Of a stretch of DNA of 64,000 nucleotides, positions 25,724-34,476 are shown in pieces. This DNA is from Fervidobacterium pennivorans. GTDB taxonomy: Bacteria > Thermotogota > Thermotogae > Thermotogales > Fervidobacteriaceae. The notes under the pieces were generated by a model, which saw only the letters and a program-made list of their open reading frames with translations, was not told where the DNA came from and did not search any database. The stretch spans positions 1,324,001 to 1,388,000 of the forward strand of contig NZ_CP011393.1 of NCBI RefSeq assembly GCF_001644665.1, read 5' to 3'. The position numbers and the translations under genes were made by a program. The stretch's first letter is position 1. Each line of letters opens with the position of its first letter.

Positions 25724-28063
25724 TTATATCTCCGGAGGAGTGACCTGCACAACCCAATCCCCCGGATATTTGGTTTTGATTTCACTAATTAAATTAACAA
25801 CTTTAGATACATTTGTGGTTTTAACAAAGAACTGATAACGATATTTGTTCGCAACTTTAAATACGGGGTGCTCAGAAGGGCCAAGTATTTCTATATACAG
25901 CTCTTCTGCGTTGAGAATTTCGTTGTAAACGGCGTCGATGGTTTCTCTGGCTATTTCTTCTGATTGGTTTGAATACATAACATGCACAATATCTGCGAAT
26001 GGAGGATAATTCAATTCTCTTCTTAACGACAATTCACGCTCGTAATAACCTATAACATCCTGTGCACTTGCGTAAACAATTACGGGATTGTTCGGGTCGT
26101 AGGTTTGTATGATAGCTTTGCCTTTTTCTTTTCTCCCAGCTCTACCAATGACTTGGACAAGGAGTTGAAAAGTTCTTAATGGAGCGTTTATATCAGGATA
26201 AGATATCAACGCATCGACGTCAACGATTCCAACGAGACCTATTCGATAGATATCCAGTCCTTTTGTTATCATCTTCGTCCCTGTAACGATTTCCAATTTT
26301 CCTTCTCTTAAAGCTTCGAGGACTTTTTTCAGTTTTTCAGGAGTGTCAATAATTTCTGCATCTATTCGTCCAATATTTTTACCAGGGAAGAGTTCCCTGA
26401 GTTCTCTTTCTATCTTTTCAGTCCCTGTGCCTTTGTCTGTGAATAGTTGAGAGCCACAAACTGGGCACATATTCGGAACACCTTTTTCCAAACCGCACAG
26501 ATGACATTTCAGCTTTTCGGAATCGGAGTGGTAAGTCATGGAGACATCGCAGTTGTCACATTTCACGGTGTGACCACATACGGCACATTGGACCCTTGAA
26601 AATCCTTTTCGACGGGTGAATATCAAAGCTGACATGCCCTTGTTTAGAACGTTTGTAATTTCTTCGTGAAGTGTCTTAGATATCGAAGGAGTCACTTTCT
26701 TTTCTTTCCTCATGTCGATGATTTCAACTTCTGGTAATTCTACGTTGAATCTCTTTGTGAGAACGTGGAATTTGTAGAGCCCATCCTTTGCAAGTTTGTA
26801 GGTTTCAAGATGTGGAGTTGCAGAGCCAAATATAACGGTTACTGGAAAGTGATGTAGTATCTTTCTCACATCGTAATATGGCTCACTGTTGTTGTAGTAT
26901 CCTTCGTCTTGTTCTTCATCAACAACGACAAGTTTTAAATTCTTCAAGGGAACGAAGAGGGCACTGCGCGGACCAACGAGGATGTTTATTTCCCCTTTTA
27001 CTGCTTTTGACCATATTTCTACCCTTTTTGCGTCTGTCTGATAGCTGTGATACACCGCGATGGGGATATCTGGAAAGTGTTTTCGCAGTCTTGCAATGGT
27101 TTGTTCTGTTAATGATATCTCTGGCACAAGGTAAATCACATTACCAAAGTTCAGTGCGTGTTTAATAACATCTAAATAAACCTCTGTTTTTCCGCTTCCT
27201 GTAGGACCAAAAAGTAGGTGTTTTAAATGCGTTTTTCGGTCGTTTAATTCTTCTAAGATATTTTCTACGGCTTTGTGCTGTTCGTCCGTTAGCTTTCTTT
27301 TGCTGCTAAGTTGTTCAGTTGTTTCGTTTGGAATTGGTTGTTCTGTTATTTCAACAACACCTTTATTTTTTAGTTGCACTAAAACACTTTTATCTATACC
27401 TTCGCCTTCCAAGTCGCTCAGTATTTCATCGACGGTTGATACTCCTTTTAAAAGCAAATAGTTTACAACTACCGATTGTTTTGAAGTCAATCGTAACTTT
27501 GCCAATTCTTCTGGGGAAGCTAAAAGCTTTACAAATTCTTCTTTGCCCCTTGGTCTTGGCTTTTTAGTTTCGAAATCGCGGAAAATTCTAACCAGCCCAT
27601 TTTCGATGTACTCTTTTGCCTTGCTCATTTTCCTAAATTCTTCGTATTTCATCTTTGGAAGGTTAAACAACGGGTTAGCACTTTCAACAAATAGCGTGAA
27701 GTATTTGTCAAAACTGGGAGGGAATGATAAGTCGAACAACCGACCTATTGGATAACCCAGAGAAAGTGCACAGTCGATAAATGCATTTAGTCGGACACTA
27801 TCTATGAATGAAATATAGTCACAACGTTCAATGATTTTCGGTACCTTAGATGAATTCAATCCTATTTTCTCATAGTCAATAAGTTCTTTTATGTTACTCT
27901 CCCATATTTTTTCAATACTCTCAAACTTTTGAACCACATACGCCAAAGTCTTTTTATTTCTAAAAGATACCACAACCCTTTCTCCAAGGGTTATGTTTTC
28001 AGCGGAAGAGTATACGAACATCTTGTTCTCCGAGTAATTCGATATTGCTACAACGTAATACAT
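25724..28063 (-). CDS. priA: Primosomal replication restart helicase PriA
   Basis: 3'-5' DNA helicase that reloads the replisome at stalled forks. The 779 residues contain an N-terminal DNA-binding region, helicase motif I GPTGSGKTEVY (about 290), motif II DEEQDEGYYN (the DEExH-type box), GSATPHLETY, and a zinc-binding insert with CAVCGHTVKCDNC and CHLCGLEKGVPNMCPVC, followed by TKMITKGLD and VIGRAGRKEKG. ATG 28063 behind AGGAGC. It starts 36 bases after the metF-like gene, so the two are probably cotranscribed. Confidence 0.95.
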   Translation of the reverse strand: MYYVVAISNYSENKMFVYSSAENITLGERVVVSFRNKKTLAYVVQKFESIEKIWESNIKELIDYEKIGLNSSKVPKIIERCDYISFIDSVRLNAFIDCALSLGYPIGRLFDLSFPPSFDKYFTLFVESANPLFNLPKMKYEEFRKMSKAKEYIENGLVRIFRDFETKKPRPRGKEEFVKLLASPEELAKLRLTSKQSVVVNYLLLKGVSTVDEILSDLEGEGIDKSVLVQLKNKGVVEITEQPIPNETTEQLSSKRKLTDEQHKAVENILEELNDRKTHLKHLLFGPTGSGKTEVYLDVIKHALNFGNVIYLVPEISLTEQTIARLRKHFPDIPIAVYHSYQTDAKRVEIWSKAVKGEINILVGPRSALFVPLKNLKLVVVDEEQDEGYYNNSEPYYDVRKILHHFPVTVIFGSATPHLETYKLAKDGLYKFHVLTKRFNVELPEVEIIDMRKEKKVTPSISKTLHEEITNVLNKGMSALIFTRRKGFSRVQCAVCGHTVKCDNCDVSMTYHSDSEKLKCHLCGLEKGVPNMCPVCGSQLFTDKGTGTEKIERELRELFPGKNIGRIDAEIIDTPEKLKKVLEALREGKLEIVTGTKMITKGLDIYRIGLVGIVDVDALISYPDINAPLRTFQLLVQVIGRAGRKEKGKAIIQTYDPNNPVIVYASAQDVIGYYERELSLRRELNYPPFADIVHVMYSNQSEEIARETIDAVYNEILNAEELYIEILGPSEHPVFKVANKYRYQFFVKTTNVSKVVNLISEIKTKYPGDWVVQVTPPEI

Positions 28064-28099
28064 CGTTACCTGCTCCTTTTGTTTGACTCTCTTGTTTTT

Positions 28100-28987
28100 T
28101 TAATACTGCGAAACTACTGCATCCGAAATTGTCTTTATCGTTTCCATTTTCTTTGTTGTGGAAGTGAGGTAAAAGCCATGGACATATGGTGCAAGCTTTT
28201 CAATTATGGAGATGCATTGATGAATTGAGTATTGTTCTAAATGTGCATCATTTTTTTGACGGAAGTATTCTTTTGGAACGAAGACGCCTGGGACTTTTGA
28301 GTAATGTTCAAGTTGTTGAAAGGATTCAAAAACCATGAGAGCGATGTAGATTTTAGTTCTTCTGAAAAGTTCTTCAGCTTCAGATTTTTCAAATAATTTT
28401 AAAATAGTCTCGGAATTGAAGATAGGTTGCGAGACGAAAAATTGGCATCCATTCTGCATTTTGAGTTCCATTCTTTCCAATGTCTGATTCAAATCTTTCT
28501 CAAATGGGCTGAAGACACCTCCCGCATTGAACGAGAAAGAACCAAAGATTTTCAAACCTGCGAGGTCTTCACCCTTTTCGTTCAGTAGTTTTGTTAGTTT
28601 GAACACATCGTATATACTAAAATCTTCAATACTCGATGAAAACGGATAGGTTCCAACCCTTGGGTCATCTCCGGAGAGAATCAAGAGATTCTTAATACCA
28701 AGCATGTGTGCAGCGATTAAATCACCTTCTATTCGAATTGCATTTCTCGTAGTTCGTGAAAAATGCATCAGCACCTCTAATCCCATTTCTACCAGCATAT
28801 GAGCAGGTGCTATGGGAGATACCCTTGCACTTCCCATAGGTAAATCTGTGACCGCAATTATTTGAGCTCCTTGTTCTACAGCTTCTTTGCAGAAAGCTAA
28901 GTATTTGTCTGGGTTCGTTCCCCTTGGAGGAAGTGTCTCTAGAATAAACCGATAAGCAAAAAATTCGGTTTTATTTGTTTCATCCAT
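28100..28987 (-). CDS. Methylenetetrahydrofolate reductase (MetF-like)
   Basis: A 295-residue TIM-barrel flavoprotein of the MTHFR family, reducing 5,10-methylene- to 5-methyl-tetrahydrofolate for methionine synthesis or one-carbon flow. Family features are the N-terminal glutamate in FILETLPPRGTNPDKY, IIAVTDLPMGSARVSPIAPA, LLILSGDDPRVG (the GDDP segment typical of MetF) and QFFVSQPIFNSET. ATG 28987 follows GAGGTG. It precedes priA. The family call is firm; the exact physiological electron donor is not visible. Confidence 0.85.
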   Translation of the reverse strand: MDETNKTEFFAYRFILETLPPRGTNPDKYLAFCKEAVEQGAQIIAVTDLPMGSARVSPIAPAHMLVEMGLEVLMHFSRTTRNAIRIEGDLIAAHMLGIKNLLILSGDDPRVGTYPFSSSIEDFSIYDVFKLTKLLNEKGEDLAGLKIFGSFSFNAGGVFSPFEKDLNQTLERMELKMQNGCQFFVSQPIFNSETILKLFEKSEAEELFRRTKIYIALMVFESFQQLEHYSKVPGVFVPKEYFRQKNDAHLEQYSIHQCISIIEKLAPYVHGFYLTSTTKKMETIKTISDAVVSQY

Positions 28988-29027
28988 ATGGTAACACCTC
29001 GAGTACTAAGAGTGGGGAAAAATCTAA

Positions 29028-29939
29028 TTAGTTTTCACAAATAAGCTTTCTGGTTGTTTCTGATAAGTATGCTTTTACAATATTGTATTCCCTCTTTCTG
29101 AGTTTTTCTAAAAGATACTTTTTCAGAAGTCTTGGCTCCTTTGTTACCTCATACCCTTTCAAGAAATAGTTTTCATCTTTTTCAAGATAGTACATAATTT
29201 CATAGTATTCTGGCAGGCGGTTGCTTACATTTTCCATTTTTGCGCGTAAAAGATTTTCAAGGTCTTGTCTTACAACACCTTTCGGAATACCTGTTCTCAA
29301 ATAGTTGTAAATAGTCAAGCAGGATTCTATGTCGTTAATATTCCTGGACTTTGCAATCTGTTCTTCAAAATAATTTTCTATGTCTTCGAATGCTTGGCCG
29401 GCGTAAAGGGCAATATCCATGTGGGGGTCCTTTTGCAACATCCGGAGGTATTTCATATTCTCCTCGACATCAATACCGTGTGTTACGTATGTGACAAGTT
29501 TCTGAGTAACGGCCTTCTTTTCAGTTGTGTCTCCAATAATAATAATTGTTTTCACCGGGAGAACTGATTTTACAGTTTCGTCGATATTTAGCCGGATCTC
29601 CGGTGGTAGTGGTATGTTGAAGAAGTCTTCAATTTCTTCATTTTTCAAAGGGATAAAGAATAGCCAGGATAGTGGATAAGCTAACACGAAAAGAACAACT
29701 TCCGGTAAATTTTTTCGCTCGATGTAAAAAAGAACTGCAGAAATGAGTATGACGATAAGGTTCTCTAAGCGGAATCCATAAAAAAGTATGGAGAAAAGGT
29801 TAATGAAAACTATAATTAGGTTGGTACCCGAAATTATTTTAGAGCTTAATTGTTGGTGTTTGTTAATAGAATTCTTTCTGATATTTCTCATCTCTCCGGA
29901 CCCTTTGAAATCTGCATTTTTAACATACCTCGATTTCAT
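29028..29939 (-). CDS. pelE: PelE-like membrane protein of a Pel-type polysaccharide cluster
   Basis: A 303-residue protein with two or three membrane helices (about 33-100: IISGTNLIIVFINLFSILFY, LIVILISAVLFYI, VVLFVLAYPLSWLFFIP) and a soluble helical C-terminus with repeated antiparallel-helix pairs (VEENMKYLRMLQKDPHMDIALYAG..., NDIESCLTIYNYLRTG), as in PelE, which has membrane helices plus TPRs. The start ATG overlaps the pelD-like stop by 20 bases. The call rests on this architecture and on the gene order G-D-E; sequence alone is weak. Confidence 0.55.
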   Translation of the reverse strand: MKSRYVKNADFKGSGEMRNIRKNSINKHQQLSSKIISGTNLIIVFINLFSILFYGFRLENLIVILISAVLFYIERKNLPEVVLFVLAYPLSWLFFIPLKNEEIEDFFNIPLPPEIRLNIDETVKSVLPVKTIIIIGDTTEKKAVTQKLVTYVTHGIDVEENMKYLRMLQKDPHMDIALYAGQAFEDIENYFEEQIAKSRNINDIESCLTIYNYLRTGIPKGVVRQDLENLLRAKMENVSNRLPEYYEIMYYLEKDENYFLKGYEVTKEPRLLKKYLLEKLRKREYNIVKAYLSETTRKLICEN

Positions 29940-31191
29940 ATTTATTGATCAACCTCTCAAGTATTTTTGCCTTTCCTTGAGCGTCGCAGACAGCTAAGAG
30001 GGCTCTTAGGACAATTTTACCATTTGTAGGGTATGCTACTAGCACATCGGATTTTCTGAAAGTGTTTACTATGGAGTTGTGGTATTCGGATTTGTAGGTT
30101 ATACATAATTCCTCATAAGGTATGCCAAATCTTTCTTTTCGTTTCTCGAAGACTTTCTTCTTTTTAATGTAGTAATTTTCGTCCCAAGTTCCGTCTGGTT
30201 TTTTGTAGACTTCTTCCAGAGCTCTCTCTTCTTGCAGTATTGTCCTGACGTTTGCATACAACCAACCTGCAACAGCACTTATGTATTTTACAAGAGTTTC
30301 TGAAAACTTTTCTGGCGAAACATCTTCAACGACGAAAACACCAAAGGCATTTGATTTTTCACCAATTACCACGGCAAACCAAGGTTCGAAGGAAGTTATA
30401 TCTGCTTTCATTATAACTTTGGGAAGCGTTGAATATCCGTTTTGAAGAGCATCGTAAATGACACTGGATTTTGTTGCATCGAGCGAATTTGGTAGTCTTT
30501 TCTGACCTATGCCAGCTACATACCTCATGAAGTTCCCCTCGCAGCGGTAGAGATGAAGATTTTCGAGTTCGAAGAACTCAGCGATAATTTCGACAGCCCT
30601 CGTAAGCATTTCATCCACATCTAGTATTTCCAATTCTCTAAGCCTTTCAAGTAAAACTATCAATCCTTCACCTTCAAAGTAAATTCTCATTTGCAATTGA
30701 GAGATGACTACTCTCATATCGCCTATAGCAGAAAGTAGCTTCTGGTTTTCCAGCTCCAGTCTTTTCTTATCGTTTTGTAAATCTCTAATCTTTTTATTAA
30801 GCATCTCACCAACAACTCCAATTATGAGTCCAACAACAATGGTAAAAATTGAAACGGTATTTAAACTCAGTCCACCAATGTTTTGCACTTGTTTGAAAAG
30901 TGTTAGTAGCAGTAACTGGAATATCGAAATCGATACTAAGAAAGGCAGTAACCCATATCTTGCGGACCATATGAAGATGAAGGCAACAAGAAAAACAATT
31001 GTAACTGAAGAGCTTATAACAGAAGTGAGGTGCAAGGTAATCACTATAGCAAATGATATTATCAGTTCCAACAGTTGGAACAAAAAGCTTTTCAAGTTTG
31101 TAAAGTTGTTTTTTTGAATGAGTTTTTTCAATGCTTTGTTATTCCATAGTTTGGGAGTCTTATGTTTTCCTGTATCATTCAGTTTCTTCAA
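29920..31191 (-). CDS. pelD: PelD-like c-di-GMP receptor with GAF and degenerate GGDEF domains
   Basis: A 423-residue membrane protein: four hydrophobic helices (about 38-135), a short coiled coil (KIRDLQNDKKRLELENQKLL), a GAF domain (about 175-315) and a degenerate GGDEF domain (about 330-423). Near the end FRKSDVLVAYPTNGK aligns with the usual LRxxD...RYGGDEF: the I-site RxxD is kept (Arg379, Asp382), while YPTNGK replaces GGDEF. This is the hallmark of PelD, which switches on Pel polymer synthesis when c-di-GMP binds. It overlaps pelG by 17 bases and pelE by 20. Confidence 0.82.
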   Translation of the reverse strand: MKKLNDTGKHKTPKLWNNKALKKLIQKNNFTNLKSFLFQLLELIISFAIVITLHLTSVISSSVTIVFLVAFIFIWSARYGLLPFLVSISIFQLLLLTLFKQVQNIGGLSLNTVSIFTIVVGLIIGVVGEMLNKKIRDLQNDKKRLELENQKLLSAIGDMRVVISQLQMRIYFEGEGLIVLLERLRELEILDVDEMLTRAVEIIAEFFELENLHLYRCEGNFMRYVAGIGQKRLPNSLDATKSSVIYDALQNGYSTLPKVIMKADITSFEPWFAVVIGEKSNAFGVFVVEDVSPEKFSETLVKYISAVAGWLYANVRTILQEERALEEVYKKPDGTWDENYYIKKKKVFEKRKERFGIPYEELCITYKSEYHNSIVNTFRKSDVLVAYPTNGKIVLRALLAVCDAQGKAKILERLINKYEIEVC

Positions 31192-32587
31192 AATATTTGT
31201 TTTCGTGGATAATCACCTGCCTTAAAGGAAGAGATAGTCTGTTTCGTATGAACTCAAAGTGGAGCAAATCTTTGTATACGGCTCTGAATTTTGTCCAGCT
31301 GTAAATCACTGCTATGATGAATCCTATAGCAAATCCAATACCGGGGAAACGTATGATAGTTAACATCGAGAATACGAAGTTAACCGTGAATGCGATTATG
31401 GAAGCATACATAGGAATATCTGGCAAATCAAAGTAATGAGCAATCAGTGAAACGTAGAGAAAAATACCGTTCGCTGCAGCTCCCACAATACCAAATCTTA
31501 AGGCTTTAAGACCATAATCGTTTAACAACAAAGCTTTTGCAAAAGGACCCGAGAGTATTAAGCCAGAAAGCATAAAAGCGAATTGGACTGAAAGAATGAG
31601 TTTTGTGGTTGCGTATAAGTTATTATCGAGTGTTTCTTTGGCGAGCTTGATATATGTAAGTGTGCGATTTTCTTCTATCGATTGGTAGAAAGCCCTGTAA
31701 TTAAAGTAGAAATCAGTTTCTAAGTTCAGCACAAAGAGTGTCAGCGTTGGGACAATAAAGAGATAAGAAATGAACATAGGGATATCATACTGAGGAGCAA
31801 AAATGAAACCTTTTGAAATTGAGTATTTGAAATAAGACCATGCGATGAAATCGTCTATCCAGGCTGCCATATAAGTTATGAAACCCGAAACGGCTTGTTT
31901 TTTGTATTTTTTTACGGCTTCCAGGAATAGAAGTTTGGTCTCTTTGGAAGGTTTCACAACAAACAAATAGCGCCTTATAAACAACTGGAGCATTGAAGCT
32001 ATAAACATCAGTCCGAAGTTGTAACCCAAATAAGAAAAGTATTCGCCTCTAAATTTAAAAAGATAAACACTTCCAAACAGACTCAGCAGACTTCCGAATA
32101 AAAAACTGAGTACAACAGGAGTAAAAACCCTTATTGCCGTTATGAAAATGACTTGTACCCAAATGATTGTCAAACTTGTTAGAGAATATGAAAACAGAAA
32201 TATTTTCCAAAGCTCTGTAATTTTATTTATTAGGAAGAAGACAGTTAGGAAAGTTGCGGAAGAAAAGACTGCATATCCAAGAGATGAAATGTAAAGCCCA
32301 TATATTTTTTCGAATTCCTTTTTGTAGATTAAATCCGCTAGAAACCTCGTTACAGAAGTGGAAACACTGCCGAAGATTATCGTGGAAAAGATAAACGTGT
32401 ATATGATTGCCGAAATAAAGAACGGTATCTCATTTTGCGGAATGAGTAATTGAATAACAACAAGAGTGACAGAAGACATTATCCAAGGTCCAGCACTAAC
32501 ATTTGCTGAATAAAAGAAACTGAATATATCAGAAAAAAAAGAGTTTTTACTTAACAATTTGTTGAGTTCAAAACCAATCCCCGCCAT
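31175..32587 (-). CDS. pelG: PelG-like polysaccharide export/synthesis membrane protein
   Basis: A 470-residue polytopic protein with about twelve hydrophobic helices and the characteristic PelG opening MAGIGFELNKLLSKNSF, followed by SANVSAGPWIMSSVTLVV. PelG resembles flippases of the MATE/PST type and works with PelD, PelE and the glycosyltransferase PelF in making the Pel exopolysaccharide. It heads the overlapping trio G-D-E on the minus strand. ATG 32587 behind AAGGGG. No pelF, pelA, pelB or pelC is within this window. Confidence 0.85.
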   Translation of the reverse strand: MAGIGFELNKLLSKNSFFSDIFSFFYSANVSAGPWIMSSVTLVVIQLLIPQNEIPFFISAIIYTFIFSTIIFGSVSTSVTRFLADLIYKKEFEKIYGLYISSLGYAVFSSATFLTVFFLINKITELWKIFLFSYSLTSLTIIWVQVIFITAIRVFTPVVLSFLFGSLLSLFGSVYLFKFRGEYFSYLGYNFGLMFIASMLQLFIRRYLFVVKPSKETKLLFLEAVKKYKKQAVSGFITYMAAWIDDFIAWSYFKYSISKGFIFAPQYDIPMFISYLFIVPTLTLFVLNLETDFYFNYRAFYQSIEENRTLTYIKLAKETLDNNLYATTKLILSVQFAFMLSGLILSGPFAKALLLNDYGLKALRFGIVGAAANGIFLYVSLIAHYFDLPDIPMYASIIAFTVNFVFSMLTIIRFPGIGFAIGFIIAVIYSWTKFRAVYKDLLHFEFIRNRLSLPLRQVIIHENKYFEETE

Positions 32588-32624
32588 ATTTACCCCTTTT
32601 TAGGAAATTATTGGTTACATAGAA

Positions 32625-32633
32625 ATTATAACA
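32625..32633 (-). promoter_or_regulatory. Extended -10 promoter for pelG-pelD-pelE
   Basis: Minus-strand TGTTATAAT, about 38 bases before the pelG start; the -35 region (TTTTAT) is poor. It lies directly downstream of the hairpin at 32657. Confidence 0.55.
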
Positions 32634-32649
32634 CAATGTGTGCATAAAT

Positions 32650-32681
32650 AAAAAATACCCCCGGTCCATTATCCGGGGGGT
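32650..32681 (-). terminator. Terminator-like hairpin upstream of pelG
   Basis: GC-rich stem ACCCCCGG/CCGGGGGT (32657-32681) with loop TCCATTAT; on the minus strand it is followed by ATTTTTTATTT. No gene on that strand lies upstream for over 300 bases, so it either ends an unannotated small RNA or acts as an attenuator in a longer pelG leader. Next to it is the perfect inverted repeat TTGAAAAAGTTTTTCAA (32683-32699). Confidence 0.6.
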
Positions 32682-32910
32682 CTTGAAAAAGTTTTTCAAC
32701 TCTTCCAAGGGGGGATAGGGGGGTCGCTGCACATATATTATCAGATATGTAAGGTAAAGTTTCAAGTATCGCAGTGTTAATGGAATGATACGGTTAGTTC
32801 AAATTCATGTTTAGATAAACTAGGTTTGAAGGTTTCGCATGGGTTTTTAACCATTTTTGGGAACAACCTATGTGTTGTTAAGTATAAATGTAGGCACGCG
32901 CCATATAAGT

Positions 32911-32939
32911 TTGCATTGAAATTTGTTTTGGTGTATAAT
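32911..32939 (+). promoter_or_regulatory. Promoter of the RnfB-like/dprA/panC gene run
   Basis: TTGCAT (32911-32916), exactly 17 bases, then perfect TATAAT (32934-32939). It is one of the best -35/-10 pairs in the window and precedes the start at 33022 by about 80 bases. Confidence 0.65.
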
Positions 32940-33021
32940 AATTAAAAAACACAGTAGGTTAAGCTTGCTTTTTTTCGAACATTTTCCATTATTATTTCAT
33001 ATATATTCGGAGGTGAACGGT

Positions 33022-33303
33022 GTGGTGGTCGTTTACTCGGCAGTCCTGCTTGGAGGACTAGGTTTTGCTTTTGGGTTGTTTCTTTCATATGTTTCTGAAA
33101 AGTTCAAAGTCGAAGAGGACCCAACGGTCAAGCTCATTTTAGAGGCTTTACCTGGAATAAATTGTGGTGCATGTGGTTATCCTGGATGCGAAGGTTACGC
33201 CAAAGCTATCGCCAAAGGAGATAAGCCTGATAAATGTTTGCCAGGTAAAAAGTCTGGAGTTGAAGAAAAAATCAGGCAGATACTTAGTCAGAAAAATAAC
33301 TAA
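33022..33303 (+). CDS. Small RnfB-like iron-sulfur protein, N-terminal domain only
   Basis: The protein has 93 residues: one N-terminal membrane helix (about 3-24, GGLGFAFGLFLSYV) followed by the RnfB-type Fe-S domain with Cys48, Cys51, Cys56 and Cys72 (INCGACGYPGCEGYAKAI ... KCLPG). In RnfB this domain is followed by two ferredoxin clusters; they are absent here, and no other rnf gene is near. The longer frame from 32923 would include the promoter; GTG 33022 lies eight bases after GGAGG. Role in electron transfer is inferred; partner unknown. Confidence 0.8.
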   Translation: MVVVYSAVLLGGLGFAFGLFLSYVSEKFKVEEDPTVKLILEALPGINCGACGYPGCEGYAKAIAKGDKPDKCLPGKKSGVEEKIRQILSQKNN

Positions 33304-33363
33304 CTGCTGATTTCTGGAACGTTTTGCTAAAAATTAGAACCTATATATCTTGGGGGATAGGGG

Positions 33364-34374
33364 ATGGGGTTGGATACTTCGCTGAGTATTGTTGCACTTT
33401 CTAAGGTTTTTAAGAAGAATATTACGCAGATAGAGCAATATCTGCATTATGAGCCAACAATCTTTGAAGATTTTGAGAACTCCTCGCGGGAATTTTCAGA
33501 ACTGATTACCAGATTGTCGATTTATTTGCGTGAAACAGGTACTAAGCTGATAACTTACTGGGATGAAGAGTATCCTCAATCGTTAAAGAACATACCGGAC
33601 CCTCCGGTATGTTTATTTGTTAAAGGAAAATGGGAGTATTTGTCGTATAATCTTTTCGCAGTTGTTGGAACGCGTAAGATGACTAGCTACGGCAAACAGG
33701 TAACAGAAAGATTTGTTAGCGAAATTTCAAAACATTTTGTAATCGTGAGCGGTATGGCTTACGGAGTTGATACCATAGCACATTCGAGTGCTTTAAGGTT
33801 GAACAGACCTACCATTGCTGTGCTTGGATGTGGCGTGGATGTGGTGTATCCTAAATCAAATAAGATGCTTTACGAACAAATAATAGATAACGGGTGCGTA
33901 GTTAGCGAATATCTGCCTTGGGAATCGCCTAAGAAATTCACATTTGTAGAGAGAAATAGAATAATATCTGGTCTTTCGGTAGGTGTATTGGTCACCGAAG
34001 CTGGTGTTGAAAGTGGTGCGCTCATAACGGCAAAGTACGCTATTGAACAAGGAAGAGATGTTTTTGCAGTTCCAGGAGATATCTTTAGAACAACTTCTCA
34101 GGGGACAAATTACCTTATTAAAAGCGGAGCCTTTGTTGCAACCGAACCTTCTGATATACTTGAATACTACGGCTTTAAAGACCACAGAAAGATAGTTGAA
34201 CTGACGGATGATGAAGCTCAAATCTTCGGTGCCATTGAAAGTGAGGTAACAATAGAAGAAATGTCAGAAAAACTAAATGTCCCAATCTCGCAAGTTATGC
34301 TCATTTTAACGACTTTGGAGCTCAAAGGTCTTGTTTACAGGACAGAACGCAATACGTATGCAAGGGCTAGGTAA
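33364..34374 (+). CDS. dprA: DNA-processing protein DprA
   Basis: Loads RecA on incoming single-stranded DNA during natural transformation and protects it. The 336 residues hold the Rossmann-like DprA core: VVGTRKMTSYGKQVTERF (about 100-117), VSGMAYGVDTIAHSSAL, VLGCGVDVVYPKSN, FVERNRIISGLS and the SGALITAKYAIEQGRDVFAVPG stretch, then a C-terminal winged helix (VTIEEMSEKLNVPISQVMLI). ATG 33364 behind GGGGGATAGGGG. With the CinA-family protein elsewhere in this window it hints at competence, though cinA in many bacteria has only a metabolic role. Confidence 0.93.
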   Translation: MGLDTSLSIVALSKVFKKNITQIEQYLHYEPTIFEDFENSSREFSELITRLSIYLRETGTKLITYWDEEYPQSLKNIPDPPVCLFVKGKWEYLSYNLFAVVGTRKMTSYGKQVTERFVSEISKHFVIVSGMAYGVDTIAHSSALRLNRPTIAVLGCGVDVVYPKSNKMLYEQIIDNGCVVSEYLPWESPKKFTFVERNRIISGLSVGVLVTEAGVESGALITAKYAIEQGRDVFAVPGDIFRTTSQGTNYLIKSGAFVATEPSDILEYYGFKDHRKIVELTDDEAQIFGAIESEVTIEEMSEKLNVPISQVMLILTTLELKGLVYRTERNTYARAR

Positions 34375-34476
34375 ACATTAAAAACGGTGTAATAAAACGC
34401 ACGCCAATATGCGGCGGTAATATCGAATATCGATTGTTCGAGATGTTTTTGCGAACGTATGGAAGGAGGCGAAAAT

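Larger units (their letters stand above)
32588..33021. other. Divergent intergenic region between pelG and the RnfB-like gene
   Basis: About 430 bases without a gene. From left to right: pelG promoter, terminator-like hairpin, inverted repeat at 32683-32699, C-rich tracts near 32708-32723 that could pair alternatively with the hairpin's G-run, then about 180 bases with no clear structure beyond a six-base hairpin AACAAC/GTTGTT near 32862-32879, then the promoter at 32911-32939. Confidence 0.5.

Noticed and set aside
25482-25835. Open frame of 117 codons after the CotH gene, overlapping the end of priA
   Set aside because: No ribosome site, overlaps priA on the other strand, composition unlike a protein; treated as chance. 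The 25493-25723 gap shows no convincing terminator or gene.
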